The notes under the pieces were generated by a model, which had not been told where the DNA came from, searched no databases, and saw nothing but the letters and a program-made list of their open reading frames with translations. 17,521 nt of DNA, from positions 1 through 17,521 of the forward strand of contig CAJUNJ010000023.1 in assembly GCA_910587825.1 (NCBI GenBank), given 5' to 3'. Below, in pieces: positions 1-7,223 of this stretch (the first letter of the stretch is position 1; the number at the start of each line of letters is the position of its first letter). The position numbers were made by a program, and so were the translations under genes. This stretch comes from an uncultured Christensenellaceae bacterium (GTDB taxonomy: Bacteria > Bacillota > Clostridia > Christensenellales > Borkfalkiaceae).

Positions 1-76
1 TGAGGCGTAGCGCAGTTGGTAGCGCGTATGGTTCGGGACCATAAGGTCGTGGGTTCAAATCCCGTCGCCTCAACCA
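1..76 (+). tRNA. tRNA-Pro (anticodon CGG)
   Basis: The sequence folds into a full cloverleaf: a 7-bp acceptor stem (TGAGGCG with CGCCTCA), a 4-bp D stem (GCGC/GCGC), a 5-bp anticodon stem (TATGG/CCATA) with loop TTCGGGA, a 5-nt variable region, and a T arm with loop TTCAAAT. The anticodon at loop positions 34-36 is CGG, which reads proline codon CCG. Discriminator A73 is followed by an encoded CCA at 74-76. The gene begins at the first base of the window, so its promoter lies outside. Confidence 0.97.
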
Positions 77-120
77 TAATACGGCAGACGGCTTTTACTG
101 TCTGCCGTATTATTTATTTT
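76..120 (+). terminator. Rho-independent terminator of the tRNA gene
   Basis: Perfect 14-bp inverted repeat ATAATACGGCAGAC (76-89) and GTCTGCCGTATTAT (100-113) around a 10-nt loop, followed by the T-rich stretch to 120. It begins at the last base of the tRNA CCA end, so it fits as the terminator of the tRNA transcript. Confidence 0.85.
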
Positions 121-215
121 GAGCGGTTTAAAGAAGACGACGCGCTTTTTACACAGAAAATTTTTGCCGAAGTTATGCCGAGAGTCGTTTAAAAAACTTA
201 CCGTTGCGGATAAAT

Positions 216-845
216 TCAGATTATATTGAAATGGACGCCTGTTGAAATAAAATAGACGCAGTTGAAAATAAAATCAACGCTTACTGCCGTAATAAGCGTT
301 ACCGCAGTTACGGTGCGCACGCTTTCCGTCATACTGTCGGCTATCCAAACGAAAAGGCGCCAAAGCGTACACATCCCCACCGTTATCAACACTCCCCACA
401 GCAGGGAAAAATCAAAGCAGACGATATCCATAAAAGTACGGTCGAAATTGCCGTAATACCAAAGCGGAACGTCCGCCCACTTTATGAAAATAAGACCGAC
501 GGTAAATTCGGCAAGCGTCGCAAGCAAAGTCACGGAGATAAAATACAGTGAAAACCGTAATACGTATTTAAATACGGTACGCGGAAGAGAACGGCTACCC
601 GCCGTTATGCGGGCGCAAAAGTCGGCAATTCTTCCTTGAAAAGGCGTACCCAAAAGAAAATATACCGCAAGCGTAACCGTGCCGTATAAATAACAAAAAG
701 GCAGAGTTAAAAAACCCCTGTCGTCCGGCGTCCATAAAATTGCAAAGCTTAACGTTTCAAACAGCCAGCCGAACAGCGAAGCCATAGAGCACACGAGAAA
801 GTATTTACAGAAAGTTTGAAATGCAGTGTTTTTGCGAACATCCAC
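216..845 (-). CDS. CmpB/DUF1113-like membrane protein (putative ABC transporter type IV family)
   Basis: 209-aa polytopic membrane protein. The pattern of the PF06541 family (ABC_trans_CmpB, formerly DUF1113) is visible: SLFGWLFET at residues 23-31, DRGFLTLPFCYLYG at 42-55, and AEFTVGLIF...PLWYYGNF at 112-134 followed by FDFSLLWG at 144-151. About five hydrophobic segments can be seen. The molecular role of the family is not established; a transport role is only the family label. The start used is a GTG at 843-845 with no clear Shine-Dalgarno sequence. The in-frame ATG for Met21 is an alternative, since many relatives begin just before the FGWLFE motif. The 3' end carries a degenerate 21-bp tandem repeat. 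It is probably a single-gene unit after the terminator at 883-911. Confidence 0.75.
   Translation of the reverse strand: MDVRKNTAFQTFCKYFLVCSMASLFGWLFETLSFAILWTPDDRGFLTLPFCYLYGTVTLAVYFLLGTPFQGRIADFCARITAGSRSLPRTVFKYVLRFSLYFISVTLLATLAEFTVGLIFIKWADVPLWYYGNFDRTFMDIVCFDFSLLWGVLITVGMCTLWRLFVWIADSMTESVRTVTAVTLITAVSVDFIFNCVYFISTGVHFNII
234..275 (-). repeat. Degenerate 21-bp tandem repeat at the 3' end of the CmpB-like gene
   Basis: Two adjacent 21-bp units (234-254 and 255-275) encode DFIFNCV and YFISTGV, and a partial third unit encodes HFNII before the stop. The units differ by several substitutions and an offset indel pair, so this is an old or selected duplication rather than a recent slippage product. 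Confidence 0.5.
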
Positions 846-882
846 GGTATTAATATGTTCAAAAAAATTAAATATAGACAGA

Positions 883-911
883 AAGAACGGCGTTCAAAGA
901 ACGCCGTTCTT
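883..911 (-). terminator. Terminator downstream of the GH3 gene
   Basis: A 12-bp perfect stem, AAGAACGGCGTT (883-894) with AACGCCGTTCTT (900-911), closes a 5-nt loop. Read on the minus strand it lies 35 nt past the GH3 stop. It is followed by T-rich sequence down to 861, with a T7 run at 861-867. The T tract is not immediately next to the stem, which lowers certainty. Confidence 0.65.
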
Positions 912-945
912 CCGTGTTAATTAAGAAGGAGAAAAATGAAATATA

Positions 946-3900
946 TCAACTACCTGCTTTGTCGTCGGGTGAAGAACCGTCGGTTGCATTGCCGCTTTCG
1001 GTTGCAGGTTGTTTTTCCTTTTTCCAGCGAAGCACGATAGCGGTTACACCCCAAGCCGTAAGACCTGCCGCTATTACGCCTACCGCAATAAGGATAAGGT
1101 AGTAATAAGCGAAGGTGTCGCCCGTCGTACTGATGCCGTGAACGTAACCGTTCATAGCGTTAGAGTTGGCTACCATATACAGCGTGTGCTTCATTGCCTG
1201 CTGAGTATAGTAATTCTTGACCTGGCTGTTTACGCTGTAAGAATTCATATACTGCGTAAGCGCAAGGTCGCCGCCCGCACGCAGGAACTGGTCGACATTC
1301 ATATAACCGCCGTTGAAGTAGTCGGTAAGAACAGCGCCCTTGAAGCCCCATTCGTTACGGAGAATTTCGGTAAGCAGTCTGTAATCGCCGCCCGCCCACG
1401 TTGCGCCTATACGGTTGAACGATGACATTACCGCAGTTGCAACGGGCGTTTGCGCCGTCTTTAACGTATATACGTCTTCGCCTTTATCATTTACGCTGTG
1501 TTCGTAATATTTTGTTTTGACCGTACCGCTGTTTTCGACAGCCATCTGGAAAGGTTTAAGATAGATTTCACGGATAGTCTGTTCGTTTGCGAATGTAGCC
1601 ATACCGTTACGGTGGTCTTCCTGATCGTTAAGCGCGAAATGCTTGATGAACGAATACATACCCATACTGCCGGCGCCCTTAATCGCTTCGGTAGCAAGCA
1701 CGCCCGATATGAAGCTGTCTTCCGAGAAATATTCGAAGTTTCTGCCCGCAAACGGCGTACGGTGGATATTAAGTGCGGGAGCATACCAGCCCGAACAAAG
1801 CACGTTTTTACGCAAGCCGTCCATACCTACCGCTTCGCCCCAGCTATAAGCTATTCCGTCATTCCAGCTTGCCGCAATATTTACTTCCGCGGGATATGTG
1901 ATAGAATAAGGCGTATGCGCAACCATATTGTTGAGTCCCGAAGGTCCGTCAAGGTCGATAGCCTTGGGTTTGTCGATTGACTTAGCCGCATTGGTCTTAT
2001 AACCGGCAAGCGCAATCATAGAACCGACTTCGGAAGGAGCCATCTGGCTTATTAATTTTTCCCAGCGTTCGTCTTCGTACGAAGCCCCTCTGAGGTCGAC
2101 AAGTTGGAGGTCGCCTTCCTGATTGTAAGGCTTTGCCTTTTCAGCCGCTTTTGCGTCGGTCAAAGGCGTGTTTGCCGCTTCCGCAGTGCCTACCTGTTTG
2201 ATTTTGTCGACGATAGGCTGCGTTACTTCCATATAAAGAGTTTTGCCGCCGCGTTCGCTGAACGAACTGTCCGTTGAGGAAGATACGAGAGTTCTGGGGA
2301 AAGTATCCGTCCAGTTATTACGGCTGAGATAATCTTTTCTGTCCAGAAGATTGCTTGATAACCCGCCGTTGCCGTCGGAGCCGAACCTGTTGGTTACGGT
2401 TTCTCCCGTGGAAGAAGTTTTATAAGTTTGGCTGTCGGTCGCCGCCTGATTGTAAACGCCTACGAAAGTTTTGTCGCCGTCGGCGGTCATACCGTTTGAG
2501 GTTGTTTTATTATTGTATGCAAGCACGTTATTGGTTGCCGAGTGCGCGTCTTTTGCCGCAGTTACGAGATAGTCGCCTTCTTCGAGTATATAGGTCTTAT
2601 AGCCCACTTCGTCGTAAGAAATGAAATCTTTAAGGTTTACGGTGACCTTTACGGTTTCGTCTTTACCCGGTTCTATGTCGCCCGTCTTTGCATAGCCGAC
2701 AAGGCTGACAGCCGATTTTTCGAGATAGTTCTGTTTGTCGTAACTTGTATACGGAGCATTTACGTAAATCTGTACTACTTCTTTACCCTTTACCCCGCCG
2801 TTTGCAGCCGTTGCGTTGGTTACCTTAACCGTTACGGTCATATTGCCGTCGTTGTCGGGTTGGGTAAACTTAAAGTCGCTCCAAGTGAAGTTTGTGTAAG
2901 AAGAACCGTAACCGAAAGGATACTGTACCTGCGACGCGTAGTTATAATCTCCTGCGTTGCCCTGATCCATAACCTTATCGAAATAGCGGGTTTCATAATA
3001 TTTATAGCCTACGTAAATACCTTCTTCGTAAGATACGCCGTAGCCTCCGTCGCCGTTATTCTGACCTACGGTTATAGGCTTGCCGTTTAAGGTAAGGCGT
3101 ATATCGCCCATATTCTGCATTGCGGGCGAAGAGAACGCATCGTAAGCAAACGTATCTACAAGTCTGCCGGAAGGGTTGACTTTGCCGCTAAGCACATCAA
3201 CTATCGAGTTTGCCGTTTCACCGCCGCCGCCAGGCGCCCAAAGCACTGCGGAAATGTTGTTGTATTTTGCAACCCAACCCAGCTCGAAAGCGTTGTTTGT
3301 GTTGACGATTATTACAACGTTTGAGAAATTATTGTTAAGATAATCTATTATTCCGAGTTCTACGGAATCGGGTTCGAGATAGTGTTTGGACTTATCTTCT
3401 TCTATTTTCGTCCATTTGCCCATATATCTGCCGAGGTCTCTGCCCTCGCCGCCCGTACGCGAAATAACGAAAATTGCCTGAGTTCCGTTTGCCGAAGCGA
3501 GAACGTTGTTCGATTGCAGCACGCTTAACGGACATTCGTTTATAGACCAGTTTTCGTCTCCGCCGTAACTTATCGCGCCTGCGCCGCGGACGTACGATTT
3601 GCCTGCGCCCGTTTCGTAGAAGTTCCAAAGCGTTTCGTTAACGGTGTAACCTTCCGCTTTGAAAGCGTCTTTAAGGTTGCTGGACACATAGCTGACGCCG
3701 GAACCCGTACCGCCTGCAAGAAGGTCTACGGAAGAATGCGAAAACATACTTACCGTCTTTGACTTTGCAAGGGGTAAAGCGTTGTTTTCGTTCTTTAAAA
3801 GGACGTAACCTTCCGCACCGCTTTTGCGGACGAGGTCTTTTTCGTATTCGTCGAGATTATCGGCGGTAATACCGTTTTTATCCGAAATTTTGTTGTAGAC

Positions 3901-4107
3901 CTTGTCAAGTTTGTCGGTTATCTCGTTGCCGCCAGAAGTACCCGATTTACGCCCCGCCGTACCTAAAGCATCGCGCATAACCGCGTCAAACTGGGTTACG
4001 AGAACTGCGGGCAATGCGATTGCAAACGCAATAAGCAAAGCAAGCAAAGAAGCTATTATTATCGTAAAAGTTTTAGCCGTCAACTTTTTACGCTGATTTT
4101 TCTGCAT
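946..4107 (-). CDS. Membrane-anchored GH3 glycoside hydrolase with permuted domains (beta-glucosidase-like)
   Basis: 1053 aa. After a basic N-terminus and a membrane segment (about 15-38) the domain order is the reverse of ordinary GH3 enzymes. The (alpha/beta)6 GH3_C domain comes first (about 90-405), with likely acid/base Glu221 in RTGGEGRDLG. A fibronectin III-like domain follows (about 420-525), and the TIM-barrel GH3_N domain comes last (about 670-990). The barrel shows DGPSG at 720-724, GRNFEYFSED at 788-797, KHFALNDQE at 822-830, EQTIREIYL at 842-850, and nucleophile Asp929 in GFKGAVLTDYF. A second membrane segment (about 999-1026) ends in RWKKEK, so both ends should be anchored and the enzyme should sit outside. 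This order is known from Ruminococcus albus and Butyrivibrio beta-glucosidases. The ATG is preceded by AGGAG at 9-nt spacing. Exact substrate (gluco-, xylo- or other beta-linked oligosaccharide) is unresolved. Confidence 0.93.
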   Translation of the reverse strand: MQKNQRKKLTAKTFTIIIASLLALLIAFAIALPAVLVTQFDAVMRDALGTAGRKSGTSGGNEITDKLDKVYNKISDKNGITADNLDEYEKDLVRKSGAEGYVLLKNENNALPLAKSKTVSMFSHSSVDLLAGGTGSGVSYVSSNLKDAFKAEGYTVNETLWNFYETGAGKSYVRGAGAISYGGDENWSINECPLSVLQSNNVLASANGTQAIFVISRTGGEGRDLGRYMGKWTKIEEDKSKHYLEPDSVELGIIDYLNNNFSNVVIIVNTNNAFELGWVAKYNNISAVLWAPGGGGETANSIVDVLSGKVNPSGRLVDTFAYDAFSSPAMQNMGDIRLTLNGKPITVGQNNGDGGYGVSYEEGIYVGYKYYETRYFDKVMDQGNAGDYNYASQVQYPFGYGSSYTNFTWSDFKFTQPDNDGNMTVTVKVTNATAANGGVKGKEVVQIYVNAPYTSYDKQNYLEKSAVSLVGYAKTGDIEPGKDETVKVTVNLKDFISYDEVGYKTYILEEGDYLVTAAKDAHSATNNVLAYNNKTTSNGMTADGDKTFVGVYNQAATDSQTYKTSSTGETVTNRFGSDGNGGLSSNLLDRKDYLSRNNWTDTFPRTLVSSSTDSSFSERGGKTLYMEVTQPIVDKIKQVGTAEAANTPLTDAKAAEKAKPYNQEGDLQLVDLRGASYEDERWEKLISQMAPSEVGSMIALAGYKTNAAKSIDKPKAIDLDGPSGLNNMVAHTPYSITYPAEVNIAASWNDGIAYSWGEAVGMDGLRKNVLCSGWYAPALNIHRTPFAGRNFEYFSEDSFISGVLATEAIKGAGSMGMYSFIKHFALNDQEDHRNGMATFANEQTIREIYLKPFQMAVENSGTVKTKYYEHSVNDKGEDVYTLKTAQTPVATAVMSSFNRIGATWAGGDYRLLTEILRNEWGFKGAVLTDYFNGGYMNVDQFLRAGGDLALTQYMNSYSVNSQVKNYYTQQAMKHTLYMVANSNAMNGYVHGISTTGDTFAYYYLILIAVGVIAAGLTAWGVTAIVLRWKKEKQPATESGNATDGSSPDDKAGS

Positions 4108-4141
4108 ATATACTACTCCTTATATTAATTTAAAAATAGTC

Positions 4142-4169
4142 GTCCCGCCGCCGTGATGTACGGCGGGAC
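4142..4169 (-). terminator. Strong hairpin between the binding lipoprotein and GH3 genes, possible terminator
   Basis: GTCCCGCCG (4142-4150) pairs with CGGCGGGAC (4161-4169), a GC-rich 9-bp stem with a 10-nt loop. On the minus strand it is followed by GACTATTTTTAAATT, a modest T tract. It lies in the 133-nt gap before the GH3 start. It could be a partial terminator that lowers GH3 expression relative to the upstream genes. No convincing separate GH3 promoter was seen between it and the start codon. Confidence 0.5.
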
Positions 4170-4178
4170 TGCGATTAA

Positions 4179-4196
4179 TTGTCCGCAAGCGGACAA
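4179..4196. repeat. 18-bp near-perfect palindrome TTGTCCGC-AA-GCGGACAA
   Basis: Two 8-bp arms flank an AA centre, between the stop of the 4241-4924 gene and the hairpin at 4142-4169. Its symmetry suits a dimeric repressor operator, or an RNA hairpin with a very tight loop. No family assignment is possible from sequence alone. Confidence 0.4.
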
Positions 4197-4240
4197 TATC
4201 GTTCTGAATAATTATTGCCGTAAAGCGGTAAATTATTACC

Positions 4241-4924
4241 TTATTGCTGAGGAAGACGGTCTGAGTTATCGGTCTTGTTAAAAGTGATTTCCGCACTTGA
4301 ATTTACGGTAAGACTATCTACATTGAAACCGCCGGTAACTACTTCGAGAACTATTGTGTTTTCACCCTGTTTAAGATTTGTCGTAGCTGTGTATTCACCG
4401 CAATGTATGACGCTGTAAACGCCCATTATCGCCCAAGGATTTCCTTCTTCAAGTTCAATTGTAGTACTGGGCAAAGTACCTTTCATAGTTACTTCCGCAT
4501 CGTTTACTTTAAGAACCGAACCGCAATCCGCTGCTTTAAGCTCGGATATATAGCCCTTAGCGCCTTCATAGTTACCACCTAAAGATCCTATATCCACGAT
4601 TTCACCGTCTGCGTTTTTAGCCCCGAACAAACAAGAAGAAGCCCTGAGTTTAAGCGTAACTTTGCAATCCGAAGCCGCGTTTACTTTCCAGGTAATGGTT
4701 TGACCGGGATTTGCGAAATAACTTACAACAGTCACTTCCGCGCCGTCGTTGTTTGCACTCCATTCATTTCCTTTTTGTACTTGCAAACCTGTGTATAATT
4801 CCGCATCTTCCGCCTGGAAAGTATAATCGGTGCCCTTTCCGCCGCATCCTGCAAGTACTGCCGCACCCATTGTTACGCAAAGCGCGCCTGCGGCTATTGC
4901 CGCCAAAGTCTTTTTAAGTTTCAT
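4241..4924 (-). CDS. Lipoprotein with a carbohydrate-binding (CBM6/CBM35-like) domain
   Basis: 227 aa. A lipoprotein signal peptide ends in the lipobox LAGC, with Cys27 as the predicted lipidated residue. The rest (about 34-208) is one beta-rich domain beginning YTFQAEDAEL, with YFANPGQTITWKV at 69-81, KVTLKLRASS at 88-97, VLKVNDAEVTMKG at 137-149, and NLKQGENTIVLEV..GFNVDSLTV at 183-207. This is the pattern of CBM6/CBM35-type galactose-binding folds. No catalytic domain is present, so the likely role is to hold glycan at the cell surface. The domain is clearly homologous to the C-terminal domain of the esterase encoded just upstream. GGAGA precedes the ATG at good spacing. Expression is probably from the esterase promoter, 80 nt past the esterase stop. 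Ligand unknown. Confidence 0.82.
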   Translation of the reverse strand: MKLKKTLAAIAAGALCVTMGAAVLAGCGGKGTDYTFQAEDAELYTGLQVQKGNEWSANNDGAEVTVVSYFANPGQTITWKVNAASDCKVTLKLRASSCLFGAKNADGEIVDIGSLGGNYEGAKGYISELKAADCGSVLKVNDAEVTMKGTLPSTTIELEEGNPWAIMGVYSVIHCGEYTATTNLKQGENTIVLEVVTGGFNVDSLTVNSSAEITFNKTDNSDRLPQQ

Positions 4925-4956
4925 AAAATTTTCTCCTGATTTATTTTTTTAATTTG

Positions 4957-4998
4957 CGGCAACGGCGGAATACCACCACGACTTTTCCGCCGATGCCG
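4957..4998 (-). other. Intercistronic hairpin between esterase and binding-lipoprotein genes
   Basis: CGGCAACGGCGGAA (4957-4970) and TTCCGCCGATGCCG (4985-4998) pair over 14 positions with one mismatch, around a 14-nt loop. On the minus strand it is followed by an A-rich stretch (CAAATTAAAAAAA), not a T tract, so it does not look like an intrinsic terminator. A role in mRNA 3'-end protection, processing, or setting the ratio of the two products is possible. Confidence 0.55.
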
Positions 4999-5004
4999 AA
5001 AGTT

Positions 5005-7125
5005 TTAACCTTTTATATTGTTTACGGGGACGTAAGAAAGTTTTACGGTCGTTCCGCTTATTACGATTTTGTCGATATTGATTTGCGGATTTTCCGCAGG
5101 AGCTTTCAAAACAACTGTATTTGCACCTGCATTGAGATGAATTGTTGCAGTTACGGTACCAACGTAATTTGCATAATAGGAATAGTCTTGCATTGCCGTC
5201 GGAGTTATGCTGTCAAGCCCCGTTACCGTACCGAGAAGCGTCACGTCGCCGTTGTTTACTTTGAGTGTTACGGGCTGGCTTGCGTTTGTAAATTCCACGG
5301 GCCGAATTCCTACAACGACATCCTGAGGGAAAGTACCCCACTGAGTTTCTACGTTTTGCTGTTCGGTTTTCGTAACAGAAGAAGCCGCCCAAAGGGTCAA
5401 GGTTACGTCGCATTCCTCTTCCGCCGTTATCGTCCAGGTTATGGACGCGTCTTCGCCGGAGAAGTATCCTATTGCGCTAACCTCAGCGCCCTTCGTTTCA
5501 TCGCCCGTGTAAAGCGTTTTTGTTTCTACCGCAACGGTATCGTAGCCGTACCACTCGTTTACCTGAACGTGCCGGGAACCGGCAAGAACGCCGTTTTCGG
5601 CTTCAAACGTATAAGTTTCCACAGATCCCGATGCGGGAGGAGGCACATCCTGACCGTCAATCTTTTGTGATGCAAGCCACTGCCACATATTGCCGTCCTT
5701 GGTGCAGTTTTCGGGGGTAAGGTAGCTTTGCGAAGTTACCTTGGAATTGTCTATTTCCTTTTTAACGTCGTCATTGAAAGCGCAAATCCACGACCAGTGA
5801 CCCATATAGCAACCTGCCTGACCGCCCCAGCTTGAAGGATTGGGGTCGTCTACGCCGGGGACGTTTTTCTTGTAAGTTAAGTGAACGTTTTCCGCGCCCG
5901 CCTGCAACAGTCTGTAATAGAGAGGTATGGTATATTTTTCGGGGCTGAGCGTGGTATCGTCTTCGGACAAGAGGAACCACATATTCAGGTCTTTGAGCTT
6001 TGCAAGCATATCGTCGCTGATATTACCGTTTAAATATCCCTGACATATAGGGTAATAAGCCGCGAAATAATCGCCGTGTTCAAGAGCGAGATTAACAGTC
6101 ATATATCCGCCGTTGGAACATCCGCCTATGTAAATTCTATCGGTATCTATATCCGAGTTATGGGATACGTAATCGGTTATAGCGCCCCAAAGAGCTTCCG
6201 TATAATAAGAAACCTGAGGTTGGCCCGTAGCTTCGCCGTTGGCTGCCGAATTACCGTAATGCCCCTCCCCGTCTTCGTCCATCCACATAGTGGGCGACTG
6301 GACTGCGAGAACGTACGCGCCCTTTATTGTAGAAGTTGTAAAGTAGCTTTGTACGTTGGTTGCGTTATCCGCGGTAAGAGCGGTCACTTCGTTGCCCAAA
6401 AGCGCAATATCTATATCCGTACCGCCTTCGCCGCCGCCGTGAAGCCATATTACAAGCGGGTTTTTACCGCCGTCGGTCTTTGCTTCCGCAGGCGTCCAGC
6501 TTGCGCGGGAAAGAGTTATATCCTTTCCTTCACCCTTATAGTTGTAACTGTCCTTATTCCACGTCGCCGTCTGGGGGACGAGTCTGTCGCTTGCCGTTAC
6601 GGTGTACTCGAATTTATCGCCGTCAAGGTATTCCTTAGTACCCGCCTTAAAGCTTTTTCCGCTGTTTACTTTAACCGTTACGGGTAAACTGTCGTTCCAT
6701 TCGTTTCTCGCCGATTGCTGGTTATAGTTGAAAGGACTTGCTTCACCGTATTTGACCGACATTTCAATAGCAATGTATTTTGTCGCCGTCGTTACCTTAT
6801 TGCCTTCCGCATCGCAGGCATACGCATCGGTTACCGTACGTTTGGATTTGGAAAAGCCGGAGCCCATAGATACGGAGAACGTATCTTTCGAAACTCCGCT
6901 TACGTCGCCGTTGAGTTCGACTATGATTTTGGGAATTGCGGGCCCCCACTCGTAACCCATTACGATGATGCGCGTCTTTTTCGCGTCGATAGACACGGCG
7001 GTGTGTGTGCCGTCTCCGCCTACGTTACCGTCGTTACCGCCTTTTCCGCAAGCCGTAAAACCGACCGATACTGTTCCCGCAACCGCTATCGCAAGCAAAG
7101 CCGCGGCAAACTTTTTCGTTTTCAT
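5005..7125 (-). CDS. Lipoprotein alpha/beta-hydrolase esterase with C-terminal carbohydrate-binding domain
   Basis: 706 aa. A lipoprotein signal peptide ends in FTAC (Cys26). Residues about 42-180 form a beta-sandwich-like N-terminal region resembling the EstA Ig-like domain. Residues about 195-485 are an alpha/beta hydrolase: oxyanion motif HGGG at 229-232, nucleophile elbow GGCSNGG with Ser337, probable acid Asp389 or Asp390 in LSEDD, and His443 in GHWSW. This fits the CE1/EstA-like esterase and peptidase-like group. After a short PPP linker, residues about 504-692 form a CBM6/CBM35-like domain starting YTFEAENGVL. Acting on acyl or feruloyl decorations of a plant polysaccharide is inference from the binding domain and the GH3 neighbour. 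The ATG follows GGAGG at rather long spacing (12 nt). It is first in the glycan block and has its own promoter at 7185-7213. Confidence 0.88.
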   Translation of the reverse strand: MKTKKFAAALLAIAVAGTVSVGFTACGKGGNDGNVGGDGTHTAVSIDAKKTRIIVMGYEWGPAIPKIIVELNGDVSGVSKDTFSVSMGSGFSKSKRTVTDAYACDAEGNKVTTATKYIAIEMSVKYGEASPFNYNQQSARNEWNDSLPVTVKVNSGKSFKAGTKEYLDGDKFEYTVTASDRLVPQTATWNKDSYNYKGEGKDITLSRASWTPAEAKTDGGKNPLVIWLHGGGEGGTDIDIALLGNEVTALTADNATNVQSYFTTSTIKGAYVLAVQSPTMWMDEDGEGHYGNSAANGEATGQPQVSYYTEALWGAITDYVSHNSDIDTDRIYIGGCSNGGYMTVNLALEHGDYFAAYYPICQGYLNGNISDDMLAKLKDLNMWFLLSEDDTTLSPEKYTIPLYYRLLQAGAENVHLTYKKNVPGVDDPNPSSWGGQAGCYMGHWSWICAFNDDVKKEIDNSKVTSQSYLTPENCTKDGNMWQWLASQKIDGQDVPPPASGSVETYTFEAENGVLAGSRHVQVNEWYGYDTVAVETKTLYTGDETKGAEVSAIGYFSGEDASITWTITAEEECDVTLTLWAASSVTKTEQQNVETQWGTFPQDVVVGIRPVEFTNASQPVTLKVNNGDVTLLGTVTGLDSITPTAMQDYSYYANYVGTVTATIHLNAGANTVVLKAPAENPQINIDKIVISGTTVKLSYVPVNNIKG

Positions 7126-7184
7126 TTACTATTTCTTCCTCCAAATTTATTATTCCGCGCCCTGATTCCCGCGGTTCATTGCGG

Positions 7185-7213
7185 ATAATAATACAAAAAA
7201 GGCAACCCGTCAA
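7185..7213 (-). promoter_or_regulatory. Promoter of the esterase gene, -35 inside the upstream terminator
   Basis: On the minus strand TTGACG (7213-7208) and TATTAT (7190-7185) are 17 nt apart, each 5/6 to the sigma-A consensus. The -35 uses the loop and first arm base of the kinase terminator hairpin. The spacer is made of the rest of the hairpin arm and its T run. The leader to the esterase ATG is about 53 nt. Confidence 0.6.
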
Positions 7214-7223
7214 TAGGGTTGCC
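7194..7223 (-). terminator. Rho-independent terminator of the response regulator/kinase operon
   Basis: On the minus strand the 8-bp stem GGCAACCC (7223-7216) / GGGTTGCC (7208-7201) with loop TATTGAC is followed at once by TTTTTTG. It lies about 40 nt past the kinase stop and is the cleanest terminator in the minus-strand half. Confidence 0.88.

Noticed and set aside
1..76. tRNA-Pro 3' end as an integration (att) site
   Set aside because: No second copy of the tRNA 3' end, integrase or phage gene is visible in the window.
121..192. 24-codon open stretch ending in TAA after the tRNA terminator (ERFKEDDALFTQKIF...)
   Set aside because: It reads like a protein C-terminus and could be a gene remnant, but it has no start codon until four codons before the stop and is too short to separate from chance.
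4108..4160. Third strong case of a -35 box in a hairpin loop, ahead of GH3 (TACATC with TATTTT)
   Set aside because: The -35 matches consensus at about 3/6 and the spacer is 16 nt, so it is not distinguishable from chance.
4954..5670. 238-codon plus-strand frame opposite the esterase C-terminus
   Set aside because: Antisense to a well-supported domain, no ribosome binding site, and Arg/Tyr/Cys-rich composition unlike any protein family.
7148..7193. Imperfect inverted repeat (TATTATTCCGC...GCGGATAATA) and CCGCG/CGCGG arms in the esterase leader
   Set aside because: The pairing needs a bulge, and its upper arm is the -10 region itself. It may be a weak 5' UTR structure but is not strong enough to annotate as a riboswitch or operator.
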